Position numbers and translations under genes: made by a program. From Lasiosphaeris hirsuta (Eukaryota > Ascomycota > Sordariomycetes > Sordariales > Lasiosphaeriaceae), in assembly GCA_030549175.1 (NCBI GenBank), contig JAUKUA010000001.1, forward strand, positions 5,456,001 to 5,520,000: a stretch of DNA of 64,000 bases. The letters are read 5' to 3'. Numbering within the stretch: position 1 is the stretch's first letter; each line of letters opens with the position of its first letter. A model generated the notes under the pieces. The model did no database searches. It saw only the letters and a list, made by a program, of their open reading frames with translations, and was not told where the DNA came from. Positions 36,136-48,427 of this stretch are shown in pieces.

Positions 36136-37852
36136 TTACCACCCCTCTTCATCATCGCCATCATCTTCGTCTATTTCTTCATCCTGGATAGGGGCCGCGC
36201 CGTTTATGGCCTTGGCGTTTATAATCTCCCACTCAAATTCCTTGAGTGCCCGCAGCTCACTCTTGAAGAATAGCAGCGCCAATAGGCCATCAATCGTGCC
36301 GGCCACTAGGCTTAGGCTGCTCACAAGCATGAGAACGAATGCGACGTAATTGCGCGGGCTGAACCACACACCCACGAGACAGGCAACCGTGACCACGGCC
36401 GAGGCAAAGAAGTGCCGGGCGCGCCAGCGCCGCTGAGAGCGCTCGCGGCGGACGTACTTGTGCAGCGTGGCGAGGATCTCGTCATAAACCGTGCTGGGGA
36501 GCGGGACAACGATCGAGGGGGTGGGGTATTGCGGGTTGGCGTGCGGGAAGGAGAGGAGCTGGGCGTCGGGGTGCTTGGAGGCCGATGTGGAGAAGTCCTC
36601 GCTCGGGGTTGGGGTCGGGGACTGGATGTGGAGGTAGGTGCCGTTGTGGAAAGCGTGGCTAGGGATGGGGGTGGTGTTGATAGTGCTGGTATCGGCGTCA
36701 GCGATGTCGGGCTCGAGCGAGTTGACGATGGTCTCGCTGTCGGGACGGGGGTTTGGGATTGCTGTGGGTCTGAGGGGTCGGGTTTTGGAGGGCTTCTTGG
36801 GCAAGGGGTGGAAGGCGAGCGTTGCCTCGACGGCGAAGTGGTCGCTCAGCGAGCAACCCAGTTTCGGGTGCCGCATCATCATGCCAACGTTGGCGTGCCG
36901 GACGACCCAGCCGCCGTTGAGGGCCGCGATGTCGCCTGAGCCAGCGAAGACGTAATCGAGGCGCTTGCCGCGGGCGTCGATGGTGTCGGGCGGGATGGTC
37001 GCTGCGGGCTTGCCCGGGCCAAGAAGCTTCTGCTGTTGCCTGGTCCATCTCCAGGTGTTGTACGGGCCGTCCGAAGCCGCACCGTTCTCCCGGATGTTGA
37101 ACTCGGCCGTAGGGATAGGACGACGCCGGGCCTTCTCGGCCGGGTGGTCGGCCGGCCCGAGAGAACTCTCCGGGTGGAGCACACGCCAGACGTCGCGCAC
37201 GGGAGCGTGTGCCGTGATGAGGCGGTGCTCGAGCGAGAGGGGAACCATGTTAAAATCACCAACACCAATGACAAGATGGCCGCGTTCAGCAGCACCCCGC
37301 AGCAGTTTCGACATCTCCCAGGACTGCGCCATGCGGTGGCACAGATACGAGTCGTTGGGCCCGTGCTCATAAGGGGCATGTGTCTGGGTGAGCATGAGCG
37401 ACCTGGCCTGGTTTGGGAGACGGGGAACATACGTGCGTGTTGAAGACTTCCACGACTTGCTTTGGCTCTGGCCCGTAGCGAATCTTTGCGCAGGCAACGC
37501 CCTTCCCGACAAACCAATCGCCACGGAAGAAGGCGGTCGGGCGGCCGTTCAGGGGGTAGCGGAACATGGTGCTCTCTTCAATCGGCCATCTCGAGAGGAT
37601 GGCCAGGCCGCCACCAAAGGCGCCGCTGTGGTAGAACTTGCCATAGGGGAGGATGAAGCGCGTCTCACGGCGTATGCTGTGGTAGTCCTCCTGGGTCCAG
37701 CATTCTTGCAGCGCGACAATGTGTGGCTGAGGGTCAGCAGCGGCAAGTTGACGGCCGATTTCCGTCAGCCGTTCACGTCGCAGCTTGGAGATGTACTTGA
37801 GGCCCCAGCAGTTGAGCGTGACGATGGAAATTTCGGTCAGCACTTTCTCCAT
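36136..37852 (-). CDS. isc1: Inositol phosphosphingolipid phospholipase C (Isc1 / neutral sphingomyelinase)
   Basis: Two exons, 37852-37433 and 37383-36136, with a 49-nt intron; the product is 555 aa. The endonuclease/exonuclease/phosphatase fold carries VTLNCWGLKYISKLRRERL, the metal-binding Glu50 of VALQECW, the splice-restored FNTHTHAPY, VIGVGDFNMVPLSLEHRL, GKRLDYVFAGSGD and the catalytic SLSDHFAVE. A Pro/Ser/Thr-rich linker leads to two C-terminal membrane helices (FFASAVVTVACLVGVWF and FVLMLVSSLSLVAG) and an acidic tail. Isc1 hydrolyses inositol phosphoceramides to ceramide at ER or mitochondrial membranes. The ATG at 37852 is the first in frame. Confidence 0.93.
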
Positions 37853-38835
37853 TGCGAATATTTTGCACTGCCGTCGGGCCGTGTGCAATATTGGTAGGAA
37901 TTGTTCCCTCCCCGGGCATCACAGGGCGTGAGTGCGTGTTTGATGTGTGACGGGGCGCGTGATCAAACAGAGATTGATGAGATCCCCTTGAGGAGGAGGA
38001 TGAACTGAGAGGGAACGCTGGTCGCCCACCTGGCTGGAGCCTTGCTGAAGTCTAGCGTAGATTCTGGAGTCTGGACTCTGGAAAGCACAAGATTTGGATC
38101 TGCTTCCAGGTTGTTTTCTTTTTCCTTTCTTTTTCCCTGGCCCTTCCCCGGAGATCGTCGCTAGGTCTGTGACCGAGACATCCGAGCGGCCCCCCCCCCC
38201 CCCCCCCCAAGAGGCGGCATACCAGGCCTGAACAACCTAAGAGCTCTGCACCACTGGATTTGGCCTCTGTCCAGCCCTGCCCTGCTTTGCAAAAACGTTG
38301 AACGCAGGACCATGTGGACCGCTTGATTAGAAGCAATTCAAAATACCACTCAAAGATCGCAAGAGTAGATCTATTCTTTGTGGTACCGCATTTTGTATGT
38401 TCGGTATTGTCGTCCTGTCCAATTACGCCCGCGTATCAAATCGTCAGCGGGCATTCATCCCAGTCGTCAGGGAGGATCTTCCCTGTGGCGCGCTGTATCG
38501 CCGCATCGTAGCTTTGTGGGGGGATTGGCTCGCCCGTGCGCTAGCATCCACTACTCGCGTTCGACTTGAAATTCTGCCCAAGCCAGAAGCCCCGGCTGAG
38601 ATCCCAGGGCCCGTTTGAATTGTCCAATCGGCAGGACCCATCTACCGACAAATTAATTCTTAGCGCGACATCCTTTACACTGCGCGATCTGTCTCTGGGC
38701 ACGGATAAGCCTTTTAGCCTTGCGACGGGAATCTGGCATCCTTTCCGGCAGGCATCATCGCAAAATCAAACTCCCTCCACGGTCGTCATTCTGTTTGCCC
38801 TTGCGTATGTCGCTCCATCGCGGGGTCTGCGCACC
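37853..38835. other. Divergent promoter region ISC1 / SR-WD40 gene
   Basis: About 1 kb between two divergent starts. It contains a 19-base C run (38190-38208). The frame of the downstream gene is open from 38566 without an ATG until 38836. Confidence 0.45.
38190..38208. repeat. Poly-C homopolymer (19 nt)
   Basis: The second of three long C runs in intergenic DNA of this window; its flanks do not resemble those of the others. Confidence 0.9.
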
Positions 38836-40699
38836 ATGTCGGAACGCGCTCTAATACCGGGGGCTCCCTTCATGGAGCCGGCCTCGAAACGGCGGAGAGT
38901 GCACGACGATAGCATCGATTCCACACCGCGCTACAGCTCGCCCGACCCCGACCCCGACACTCTCCACGTCCCAAACCTCTCGATCCGCCGCGGCCGCCCC
39001 TCGGGTCGTTCCGCCGCCGTGAGTAGAAGCCCGCGTCTAGATGAAGGTGAGGGCGCCCGTGAAGGTCATGATCCAAAGCCAAAACGATACCGCTCCTCTA
39101 CGCCACCAAGCTCTCGGGGCTCCCGCTCCCGCTCCCGATCCCGATCCCGAATACGATCGCGTTCACGTACTAGAAGCCCATCCTACTCTCACTCCCGATC
39201 ACGGTCGCGATCACCACGCTCCGGCCGGTCCCGGTCCCAGTCCCGGTCCCGGTCCCGATCCCGCTCGCGTTCCAGCTCAAGCTCACGCAGCCGCTCTCGC
39301 ACATCCTCATCTTCTCGGCGTAGTTCCCAGCGTCTCTCTCGGTCAGGCTCGCAACCACCACCGCCAGCCGAACGACAGCCGCTCAGACCACGATACTGTC
39401 GACGCTTGAGCCTCCGTGGCCACGCCGCTGCCATTAGCCAAGTGCGCATCTCACCCGATGGGCGGTGGATCGCATCGGCCTCGGCCGATGGGACCGTGAA
39501 GATCTGGGATGCCGAGACGGGCGAGCACCTCGATACGCTCGTGGGCCATATGGCCGGCGTCTCATGCGTCGCATGGGCTCCGGATAGCAACACCTTGGCG
39601 ACGGGGTCTGACGACAAGGCAATTCGGCTGTGGGATCGCGTCACAGCAAGCCCCGCTCATTCTTCAGGTGGTGATGGGGAGAGGGCGCTCGGTGGCGGCC
39701 GTGGTGGAGGAAGGGGCGGCAAGAGTAGGCCGTCATCAAGAGGTGGACGGGCAGGGAGAGGTCCGCTGCTGGGCCACCACAACTATGTCTACTGTCTGGC
39801 CTTCTCGCCCAAAGGGAATATATTGGCCAGCGGCAGCTACGATGAGGCTGTTTTCTTGTGGGACGTTCGAGCTGGGCGGCTGATGCGCAGCTTACCCGCG
39901 CATAGCGATCCTGTTAGCGGGATTGATTTTTGCAGAGATGGAACGCTGGTAGTCAGCTGCTCTACAGATGGGTTGATGTAAATTCCCCTTGACTTTCTGG
40001 CCAAACATTTGAGGGGTTCCCCGCTAACTGCTCACACACAGCCGAGTCTGGGACACTTCGACTGGCCAGTGCCTCCGCACACTCGTCCACGAAGACAACC
40101 CGGCCGTGACCAATGTTTGCTTCAGCCCCAATGGCCGCTTCGTGCTGGCTTTCAGCCTCGACAGCTCAATCCGGCTCTGGGACTATGTGGCTGGTGTGGT
40201 AAAAAAGACATACCAGGGCCACAAGAACAAGGGCTTCTCCATCGGCGGTTGCTTTAGCCTGATCGAGGAAGCCGACGGAGACGGCGAGCATGACATTGAA
40301 ACCGGTGGTGGCAGCGTCAGACGGACACAGGCATTTATTGCCTCGGCTAGTGAAGACGGGGACATAGTGCTGTGGGATGTCGGCACTAAGCAGATCGTTC
40401 AGCGAATCGGTGGAGCCCACAAAGGGGTGTGCTTCTGGGTTGATGCAAACGGCCGTACCATGGTCAGCGCCGGCCAGGACGGCATGATTACAGTGTTCAG
40501 AGACATGAACAGGTTGCCAGCAGCAGGAAACGGCACTAATGGCGGCGGGGCGAATGGTGTCAATGGTTTGAATGTCCACGGTGGTGAAATCGAGGGCAGT
40601 ATTACCCCCGATGCGGCAATGGCCGATGATGAGCTTCAGCGGCAGATTGAAAATGACGCGGGGTCGCCTCTACAGCATGTGAAGGAAGAGCAGTTATAG
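38836..40699 (+). CDS. swd3: WD40 protein, COMPASS subunit Swd3/WDR5-like, with SR-repeat N-terminus
   Basis: Two exons, 38836-39977 and 40042-40699, with a 64-nt intron; the product is 599 aa. Residues 1-90 are basic and disordered. About 91-170 form an Arg-Ser dipeptide-rich block. From about residue 190 WD40 repeats run to the end: SLRGHAAAISQVRISPDG, KIWDAETGEHLDTLVGH, a Gly/Arg-rich insert, HHNYVYCLAFSPKGN, FLWDVRAG, RVWDTSTGQCLRTL, LWDYVAGVVKKTYQGH, IVLWDVGTKQ and MITVFRDMN. Repeat sequence and order match Swd3/WDR5, the H3K4 methyltransferase scaffold. The SR block is not part of yeast Swd3 or animal WDR5, and suggests a link to splicing factors or phosphorylation. The WD40 call is certain; the Swd3 orthology is likely. 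Confidence 0.85.
39118..39333 (+). repeat. Arg-Ser coding repeat in the WD40 gene
   Basis: An imperfect CCCGCT/CCCGAT/CCCGGT hexamer array encodes the SR-rich domain. Variation of the hexamers suggests selection on the protein or an older expansion. Confidence 0.75.
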
Positions 40700-41110
40700 C
40701 AGGCTATCATTTGAACAACCATAATAGTTTCCCGGCATCCGAGGCGCCTTCGTCAAGTATGAGAGAGTCCATATTCACGCTATTTTTCTCATGGGAAGAC
40801 AAAAGGTAGTCAGTCACCCTTGGCTAATTCTCACGGCTAGCATCATGTTGGAGTATATGTGCGAAGTTCGAGGCGTGTAGCCGTGGGAGTCTACCTTGAA
40901 CCAACGTTACGTAGCCCCGAACGCACTTGTTGTACGGACTACGGTAGCGCTCTCCCAAACCCTTACCCCGACCTTGAGGTAGTCTCGCCGCCTTCCAAGA
41001 GACGTCCTGATAGGGCTAAGGTTTTGAGTTTGAGGCTCATGTAGGCATGTCACCGCCAACCGCGTGCGAGAATACCAACTCTTCCTTTGAAGACCATCCT
41101 CGCATCCAGC
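40700..41110. other. Convergent intergenic region (WD40 / PCC1)
   Basis: About 0.4 kb between two 3' ends. No gene is seen. Confidence 0.5.
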
Positions 41111-41563
41111 TCAACCACTATCCATAGGCCGAGATTCGACCACATCCTCATCTAGCTCTTGCATCACCTCAACCACCAGGGCAAGGCTGTCGAAGAACGA
41201 GTTGACGGCAACACGGAGCATGCGATTCGTCGCAGCCTTGTACTCAACGCGGAGCGCCGTATCCTTCTGCCCTAGTACTATGGGGCCGGCATCAACATCG
41301 GCGGAGAGGGCAGAAGGAATCACAGTGGCGAGTGTGCGCTGAACGAGTGGAGAGAGTTCCTTGTCGACGCGCAGGGCGCGCAAGGCGACGGATGCGAGGC
41401 GACTGTCGGGAAAGGGGATCTCGAGTGTCCTAGGGCGAGGTTAGTAAAGGAGTGAAAATGCTGGTTAGCATGGCGATTGCGTTGTTTGTTGTGAAATGTA
41501 AAGAAAGGCATACAAGGCGCAAGGAAAAGCCGTTTCAGCGGCGGTGCTGGTGTTGGTCGCCAT
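41111..41563 (-). CDS. pcc1: EKC/KEOPS complex subunit Pcc1
   Basis: Two exons, 41563-41514 and 41429-41111, with an 84-nt intron (GTATGC..CTAAC..CCTAG); the product is 122 aa. Splicing produces the typical start of the fold, TLEIPFPDSRLASVALRALR. The domain continues with VDKELSPLVQRT and LRVEYKAATNRMLRVAVNSF and ends in a C-terminal helix (LALVVEVMQELDEDVV). Pcc1 is the small dimerising subunit of KEOPS. With Kae1, Bud32 and Cgi121 this complex makes the universal t6A modification of tRNA and affects telomeres and transcription. The length is normal. The gene is divergent from CDC14. Confidence 0.92.
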
Positions 41564-42319
41564 GGCGGCAGTAACACTTAGAGAGTTGGGTTGATTGACG
41601 CTGAAGATTCCAATGGGAGTCTGAAGACGCGGGCGGGTTGGTGGGGTAATGTTGAGCGATAAGATAAAGAATAGCTCGCTTCGGTAGCATGCCTGCGCTG
41701 CCAAATCGAATGGCGGTGGGCAGCCTAACCCGCTTGTTGCCATGGCGACGTGCGCAGGGGAAGGGGATGAACAAGTTTGATTGGCCACGCCACTGTTTTT
41801 GAGGGTTGTCGGCGCCCCAGTTTTGGGGTAGGTTTGGGGAGCTGGTCCCTGGGAGATGACCACCCCATGCAACAACAACAGTCCAAAACACCTGGCAAGC
41901 ACTCCGCACTCATACAAAACCTCGTCCTCGAAAACAAGTGCGCACATGCTCTCCTTCCCATTGCATATCACCGCACTCTCAACTTCTCATCTTGCTTCCT
42001 TTCCTAGGCTTTGCAATCGCATCGCACCTCTTGGTTCCAGACCCTTTCCTTCTTGGAAGCATATTTCTCTCGGCAACGCTGTTCTCCTTTCCACCGCCAG
42101 GACGCCGCGTTCCCCCCGTACATTCCCGTCGCCGCATTCTGCCGGACCTCTCTGGGCGCAAAACCAGGAGGCAACTCGCAGACAACTGGGCATATTTTAT
42201 TTTGCTTAGTCCGTCTTGTACCAGCCACCGTCGCAACAGCATCGCACATGCAACCGCGCCGAAGTCAACAACAGCCCCTTCCCGCATTTTCTGAGGCCTA
42301 GTCGCCAAGCCAGGACGAT
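41564..42319. promoter_or_regulatory. Divergent promoter region PCC1 / CDC14
   Basis: About 0.75 kb between divergent ATGs. The CDC14-proximal half is pyrimidine-rich on the + strand, typical of a leader. ORFs inside it on both strands have no domain. The promoter role follows from position. Confidence 0.4.
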
Positions 42320-44534
42320 ATGGCTCCTTCCACCAAATACTCTACCAATCTAGGGCAGATTATTGAGTACATCCCAGGTACGTTTTGTCGACATGCTCAA
42401 TCATGCTTGAAAATCGTGTTGTTTGCTTTATGCAATGGAGCCCTGTCGCCCACTAGCCATGGCCAGGCTACTACCTTGGCGATTTTTCCAAATTCATATG
42501 CATCGCTCGCAAAGGCGTTTCGCTTTGCTGACCATCTTTTTAGATCGACTCTATCTCGCCTCATATCTGGAAGCTCCGGATGAGAACACGTTGTTTCCCT
42601 ACCCGGAACCCCCTGCACCACGTTCGCCAAGCAAGCGCTCGCAAAGAGCACTCGACAGACCTACGCCAGCTCAAGAAACAAACAACTACAAACAGCCTTA
42701 CTACTTCACGGTAGACGACACTCTACTCTACAATGCATTCCACCACGATTTCGGTCCGCTCCATATCGGCCACCTCTACCGCTTCGCACTTCAGTTCCAC
42801 GAGATCCTAGGCGCAAAAGAAAACAAGGAGAGGCCTGTCGTCTTCTGGAGCAGAGCCGACCCGCGCAGTGAGACGCCACTTTCTACTTCTTCCACAAACT
42901 GTTTGCCATCTAACATGAATTCACTAGGCCGCGCCAATGCCTCAGCCCTGTTGGCTTGCTATATGGTCCTCATCCAGTCCTGGCCTCCGCATCTTGCGCT
43001 CGCGCCCATGGCTCAAGTGGACCCTCCTCTGATGCCGTTCCGAGACGCCGGATATAGTCAGGCCGACTACGGTATCACCGTGCAGGATGTTGTGTACGGA
43101 GTGTGGAAGGCGAAGGAAGAGGGCTGCTGCGTTCTGGAGTCGTTCGATCTGGACGAGTATGAGAAGTATGAGAGGGTCGAGAACGGCGATTTCAACTGGA
43201 TTACACCACACTTTCTTGCTTTTGCGTCACCACAACACGCACCCACAGCCCGTACACTTGAGGGAACCGAACAATGGGCCAGTCTTCCGAGGAGCTTTAC
43301 CGCGATTGACGCGCATCCCACATTGCCACAGCCGTTCCGCAACGTCTTGAAGCACTTCACAGAGAGAAATATCGGCCTTGTCGTGCGGCTGAACTCGGTG
43401 CTCTACAGCCCCTCTTACTTCGAGGCGCTTGGTATCCAGCATCTCGACATGATTTTTGATGATGGCACGTGCCCGCCATTGTCGACAGTCAGGAAGTTCA
43501 TCCGCCTCGCGCATGAGACGATTACAGTAAGGAAAAAGGGCATTGCGGTGCACTGCAAAGCCGGACTTGGCCGGACAGGCTGCTTGATTGGCGCGTATCT
43601 CATATACAGGCACGGGTTTACGGCGAATGAAATCATTGCCTATATGCGTTTCATGCGCCCGGGAATGGTCGTTGGTCCCCAGCAACATTGGCTACACCTC
43701 AACCAGGGTGTTTTCCGAGAGTGGTGGGTTGAAGAGCGCATCGAGCGGAAGTTGCGTAAGGAAGCGGCTCTTGCTGCCGCTGCGGCACATGTCACGGGGA
43801 ATCTTCAGCCCAGCACTCCGATCCGTGCTATGCAGAAGGCGAGCCTTGGCCGCAGCACCAGCAAGAACGGCACATCGACTCCTCCCAACAGAGGCTCCAA
43901 CCGGACACCACTTGGTGAGATGGACCAAGAGCACACGCGCGACAAATCTATCGGCGTCCAGGAAGATTACCTTCCCGCCCCCACACCAGGCCAGCCACGA
44001 AAGACTCAGCGGCTCGGTGTTGACCGCCATCATCCATACAGCCGAGGTGGGAACGCGATCCATGAGACGGTTGAAGAGGAGGCCACTGCGCAAGAGCAGA
44101 GTGCGACAGAGGTGATCTCTATGCACCGCACATCTCAGGGCAACGAGTCGGATGAAGAGTGGCATCTCCGGATGCGCAGCCACCGCAAGGCATCCACCTC
44201 CCCGATCTCACCAGACCGTCGTGAGCGCTCCGTCAGTCATCAGACCATGACCACAATGACTACGACCGTCTACCAAGTTGTCGACAATGACGCATCAAAT
44301 GACATAGAAAACATTGGTACAGCAACGGCGAGGACCAAGTCTTACGACCAGGTACAGCGCGCTAGTTCCGCATCTGGCGTCTTGACCAAGGTTCGTGGCA
44401 GCGGCAGCGCAAAGCGGGTTGCTGGGAGCGTCAGAGAGGCCGGAGTGCGAAAAACCAGCGGACGGATCGGCAGTGTCAGCGGTGCACCAACAAGCGTGGC
44501 GGCAACGACAGCGCGGAAGATTAGCGGAATCTAA
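42320..44534 (+). CDS. cdc14: Dual-specificity phosphatase Cdc14
   Basis: Exons are 42320-42377, 42544-42867 and 42928-44534, with introns of 166 and 60 nt; the product is 662 aa. The N-terminal DSP-like domain has DRLYLASY, YYFTVDDTLLYNAFHHDFGP and HLYRFALQFHEIL. The catalytic domain has GLVVRLNSVLYSPSYFEALG and IQHLDMIFDDGTCPP, and the active-site loop HCKAGLGRTG with nucleophile Cys337. FMRPGMVVGPQQHWL follows, then a long Ser/Thr/Arg-rich disordered tail. Cdc14 reverses CDK phosphorylation at mitotic exit and in cytokinesis. Intron 2 is a stop-free multiple of three; splicing gives ADPRSRANASALL, which fits the family. The early 166-nt first intron is confirmed by P-DRLYLASY continuity. 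Confidence 0.95.
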
Positions 44535-47500
44535 TATCCATCAGGACGTCAGACAATTACGCCAAAGCTTAATGCCATCGCTTCTTAGCGATACATCCAG
44601 AGTTAACGACTTATGACGATACGACTCTCTGTGCTACGAGTTCCCGAGCAGTTGTTCGTTTTCTTTCCACGGTATCAGGTTTTCATTCTAGGCGAAAAGG
44701 ACTACATATCCCCCGAGCGCTTCGCGTCGGTTTTGCAGTGCATGCATTGGAGTTTGTTTCTGTTGAGGAGGGCGGCGGGGATGGAGTTGGGCGGTTCTGG
44801 CGGCGATCTCGAACAAAGTCACCTCTGGGTGCTATGAATCGGTTAGCGATGGACAATAATGCTTTGTCGGCCTGTGCTCTTGTAGAGCAGGCTCACGCAT
44901 CAGTTTCTATTCTGCATCATCGGTCAGCATAATACTTTTCCCGCCCATCCCTAGCCTGGACACTCACTCGGGCCCTCTCCTCTACCCTTCAGATTCCATA
45001 GCGCCGCATGGTTTTGTTGGAGCATTTGGTGAGAAAGCAGTAGGAACGGGCTGCTTCTCGAGTGGTATTGGGAACTCGTCAGGTTTTGCGGGATTTGGGT
45101 TGGGTGTGCATAATGCCTCTGACTTCGTTGAGCGTACTGTCTGATTGTTTTGGTTTTCAAGCAACACAACTACAAGCAGGCCTTGTGGGAAGAGGGGGGA
45201 CTGATGGGGAGTTTGGAGATTTTGTGGGACATGACCAGCAGGTGATTCTGCTTGGTGTGGGGTGTCTTGTCTGCTGTTGTCTGAATAACCTTTGCATTTT
45301 CCGATTTTATATACCTTTCCTGGTTATTGCTTTTCCCCCCCTCCTCATGGGCAGTAATAACAAAAGAACACCAAACCGAAGCCTTGTCTCTTGACTGTGA
45401 TGAAGTGTGTGCCGCCTTGCAGTCGCTGCCAGGATTGAGGATTTGAAGAACCAAGACCACACTGCAAAGGGGGGGGCATCACATGCCAGCCAAGACGTCA
45501 TGCGTATATGTTATTTGAAGGGGTAGACGGAAATTCGTATACGATCGGAGACGGGGCGAACGAGGATAGGATTATGCTGTGGACTCGAACTTTCTCCCTT
45601 CTTGGCCCTACTATTGGACTGGTTGAGAGAGAGAGTGCTCGTAAACGGACCAGCCGAGTTTGAGAGATGGTTGCCTCCAAGATCCGCGGTACGGCTCATC
45701 GTCGATACTCACATGCCGGCCTTATTCTGGATTTCGTTGGTTGTTCGATTCCAAAGTAGACGAGACACGGTTTAGACAGCAGCCGGTGTTGCCTGCAACC
45801 AAGCATTCTAGAACGGCGTCGACTGGGGCGGATGAGAATGCCTTGCGGTTCTCCTAGACGTTGCAGCGCTGCATCGAGACAAGCCAAAGTATGACTGCCC
45901 GCCATCTCTTGGCTTTGTATCCCTTTTCATTCCCCGAAAACTCGGCTAGGCCCTCCTAAACGGGTAAATGTGAGGCTGTCGCTGCAACTTGGTGTGGTGT
46001 CGTTCAAGTCTGAATTCGCTGACGTAACTGCCCAGGAACTGGCACAGCCCCAGGCCCGGGCCTCCCTTTTTTTCGTGATTGTGCCTTCTGCAGAGCTCCG
46101 CCTCCGGTTCCGTCCCCTCGGGTCGCTTCTTGCCTTAGCCCACAAGGTCCACCGACACCTTCGCACCCACATCAATTACTTTGCGGAGGCAGCCTGGTTC
46201 AGACCCAACGGCGCACGTCCGCTATAGCATGTGCCTCACCACCTAGCGTGCGATACCCCATTTTCACAGCCTCTCAGCATTCGTCTTTCAGAAGCGGAAG
46301 TCAACCGTGCACGGCGTTTCGGCAGACATCTGGTGCGACACACCGCGCTTATTAGCTCCCAGGGTATAAGTATAGCACGGCAGAAGACACGACACGGCAA
46401 AACACGCCCCTTTCCGAGCCAACATCATGATCAACTAGGTGTATTTGGATCAAGCGCAATGGTCGGTCAACCGGATGTCCCCTTTTCCTGGGCTGAACCC
46501 AGCGATATCTGGTCTGTCCCGTACCATCTGCAATCACTTCTTCGGGCATCCCCGAGCCCGCCATGGAGCCTCAAGATAGGTGCTCGGTGGTGCTGTAATC
46601 CCGTGTGACCCACCAAGCATGTTTCTCATGACTAAAACCCTCCATGATTCCTGTTCCACCTGTGGGTATACTGTCTCGAAACCCGGCATTTGAATTCAAG
46701 ACACATCTCGCGCCATCATTCGACAGCAGCTGGGTAAAGTAGTCAACTCCACTGCTCCCTTAACGAGCCAAGTTTCTCCCGAGTGTCGACTAGCGCAGTT
46801 AGTCTCCTCACCTGCTCTCGTGGCTCTGCCAGTGTTGTTAGATTGCAAACACGGGACGCATCTAATCACCGGGGGTTAATGTCGCACCAGTTGGGTGTCC
46901 ATCAACAGGGCGAAGCCATTGCCATCCACCCTCCTACCCCTCCCACCAGTCCGCGTAGATTTGCATTTGCACGGGGTACGCTGGCATGCAAGGCAGTCAC
47001 TTGACATGCGGGCCCTGCGAGAGGGCAATATTAGAAATCAGGCCGGGCTGCCATCGGCCATGGCGCAACAGGGCGCATCTCTGCCGGCACCCAGGCGTAA
47101 ACCGACTCGTAGGGTAAAGGAGGTGAGAAGGGATCAGAGAGCAGAGAGGAGCGACGGGGAGACCTGTTCGGGCGGCCAGGGAACAAGGTAGCGAAAGGGG
47201 CTGTGAAGTACTAGGTGGCGGCCGGTCGGTTCTGGACGGTGGTCGAAGCAGCGGCGCGAGGAGCGGTGATGGACCGAGTACCAAATCTGAACACTGGTGG
47301 GAGCGAGTGGGCACGACGAAAAAGCCGGATGGGCAGAAAGTCGTGGGCCGCAGAGAAGCGGCCATGGCTGCGACTTATATAATGGCAGGGTGTCGTCAGT
47401 TGAGCGCTTGGGGGCGGGAGATAGCAGGCGACCCGATTGGCTGCGCGGCTGATGGAAGATGGATCTTCGTCTCTCGTCGAGAACTCTGGCCAATAAGCTC

Positions 47501-48427
47501 AGGCTCAGGCGTGGCTGTGTGTGGCTTCACTCTTCCCTTGCTCCTCAAGAGGGACGCGACCGCGGCTGCGACCGCTTGTCAGCCACAGCTTTGCTCGAAA
47601 CAACGACATGCAGTCTCGGGTTGCTTGGGGGAAGGGAGCAAGGCTGCAAAGCAAGCGATGAGATGCCGCGGTGCCAAACGCACTAGACCCGAGAGACCCA
47701 CAAGGCCAAGGAGCCCCTTCCCATCGACCCCTTCAATCCTTTCCCCGCGGCTGGCAGACGACTGGCAAACCCTTCGTCTTGGGATACCAACTCCCAGCTC
47801 GTCATCCTTCTGTGGCTCTTGGATCAAGGTAGCATGGATCTAGAATCCGCCGCGTTGTAGGGCATTGGATGCACACAGTCTCCTCACCCTCTCCCCGCTC
47901 TCCTCCTCGAGGGATGGTGCCACCCCGTCAGCCTCCCGGTCTCCAGTTGCGTCGGCCGGCCTCGTGTCAAGCATCAGACAGAAGTCGCTTACACCCTGGG
48001 CTGCTGCCTGCTTTAGCTTGCCTGCCATGGGCCATCATCCGCCATCAAGCATCTCTTAGTGAGCGGCCGGCAGGATGGGAGTAGACCAGAGAGGCTCATG
48101 TCGATGACACCTCTGCATCGCTGTCGGCTGTCGACTGTTTTGCCCGTGGACCCTTCCGGGCCCCTGGGTGGCGCTTCCAAGAATCCTTTCTCAACGCCCG
48201 TCGACGAAACCTCCCCCTCCCCCCCCCCAAGGCACTCCTTGCTCGGCCAACACATATTGATGGGCCGCGGTTTTGGGTCTTGGCCATGACTTGACTGATC
48301 GACAGCCTTTTAAAGTTTCCCGTTTCTCGTTCCCAGCTCGGCGGGAGCGGTCTGCCCTGACAAGTACCTCATATAACAACCGCTCCCACCACCTCTTTCA
48401 CCAAATCTTCTACTGTCCTTGCCACCA
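44535..48427. other. Long intergenic region
   Basis: About 3.9 kb between CDC14 and the SWIM gene. ORFs up to 178 aa (47307-47843 +) have no recognisable domain and are contradicted by ORFs on the other strand. No tRNA or rRNA was recognised. The last few hundred bases are CT-rich and likely promoter or leader. Confidence 0.5.

Noticed and set aside
45498..45700. Box-B-like sequence (AGTTCGAGTCC on the minus strand)
   Set aside because: The T-stem does not pair beyond one base pair and no cloverleaf could be drawn.
47307..47843. 178-codon ORF on +
   Set aside because: No domain, and conflicting ORFs on the other strand. It probably lies in upstream non-coding DNA of the SWIM gene.
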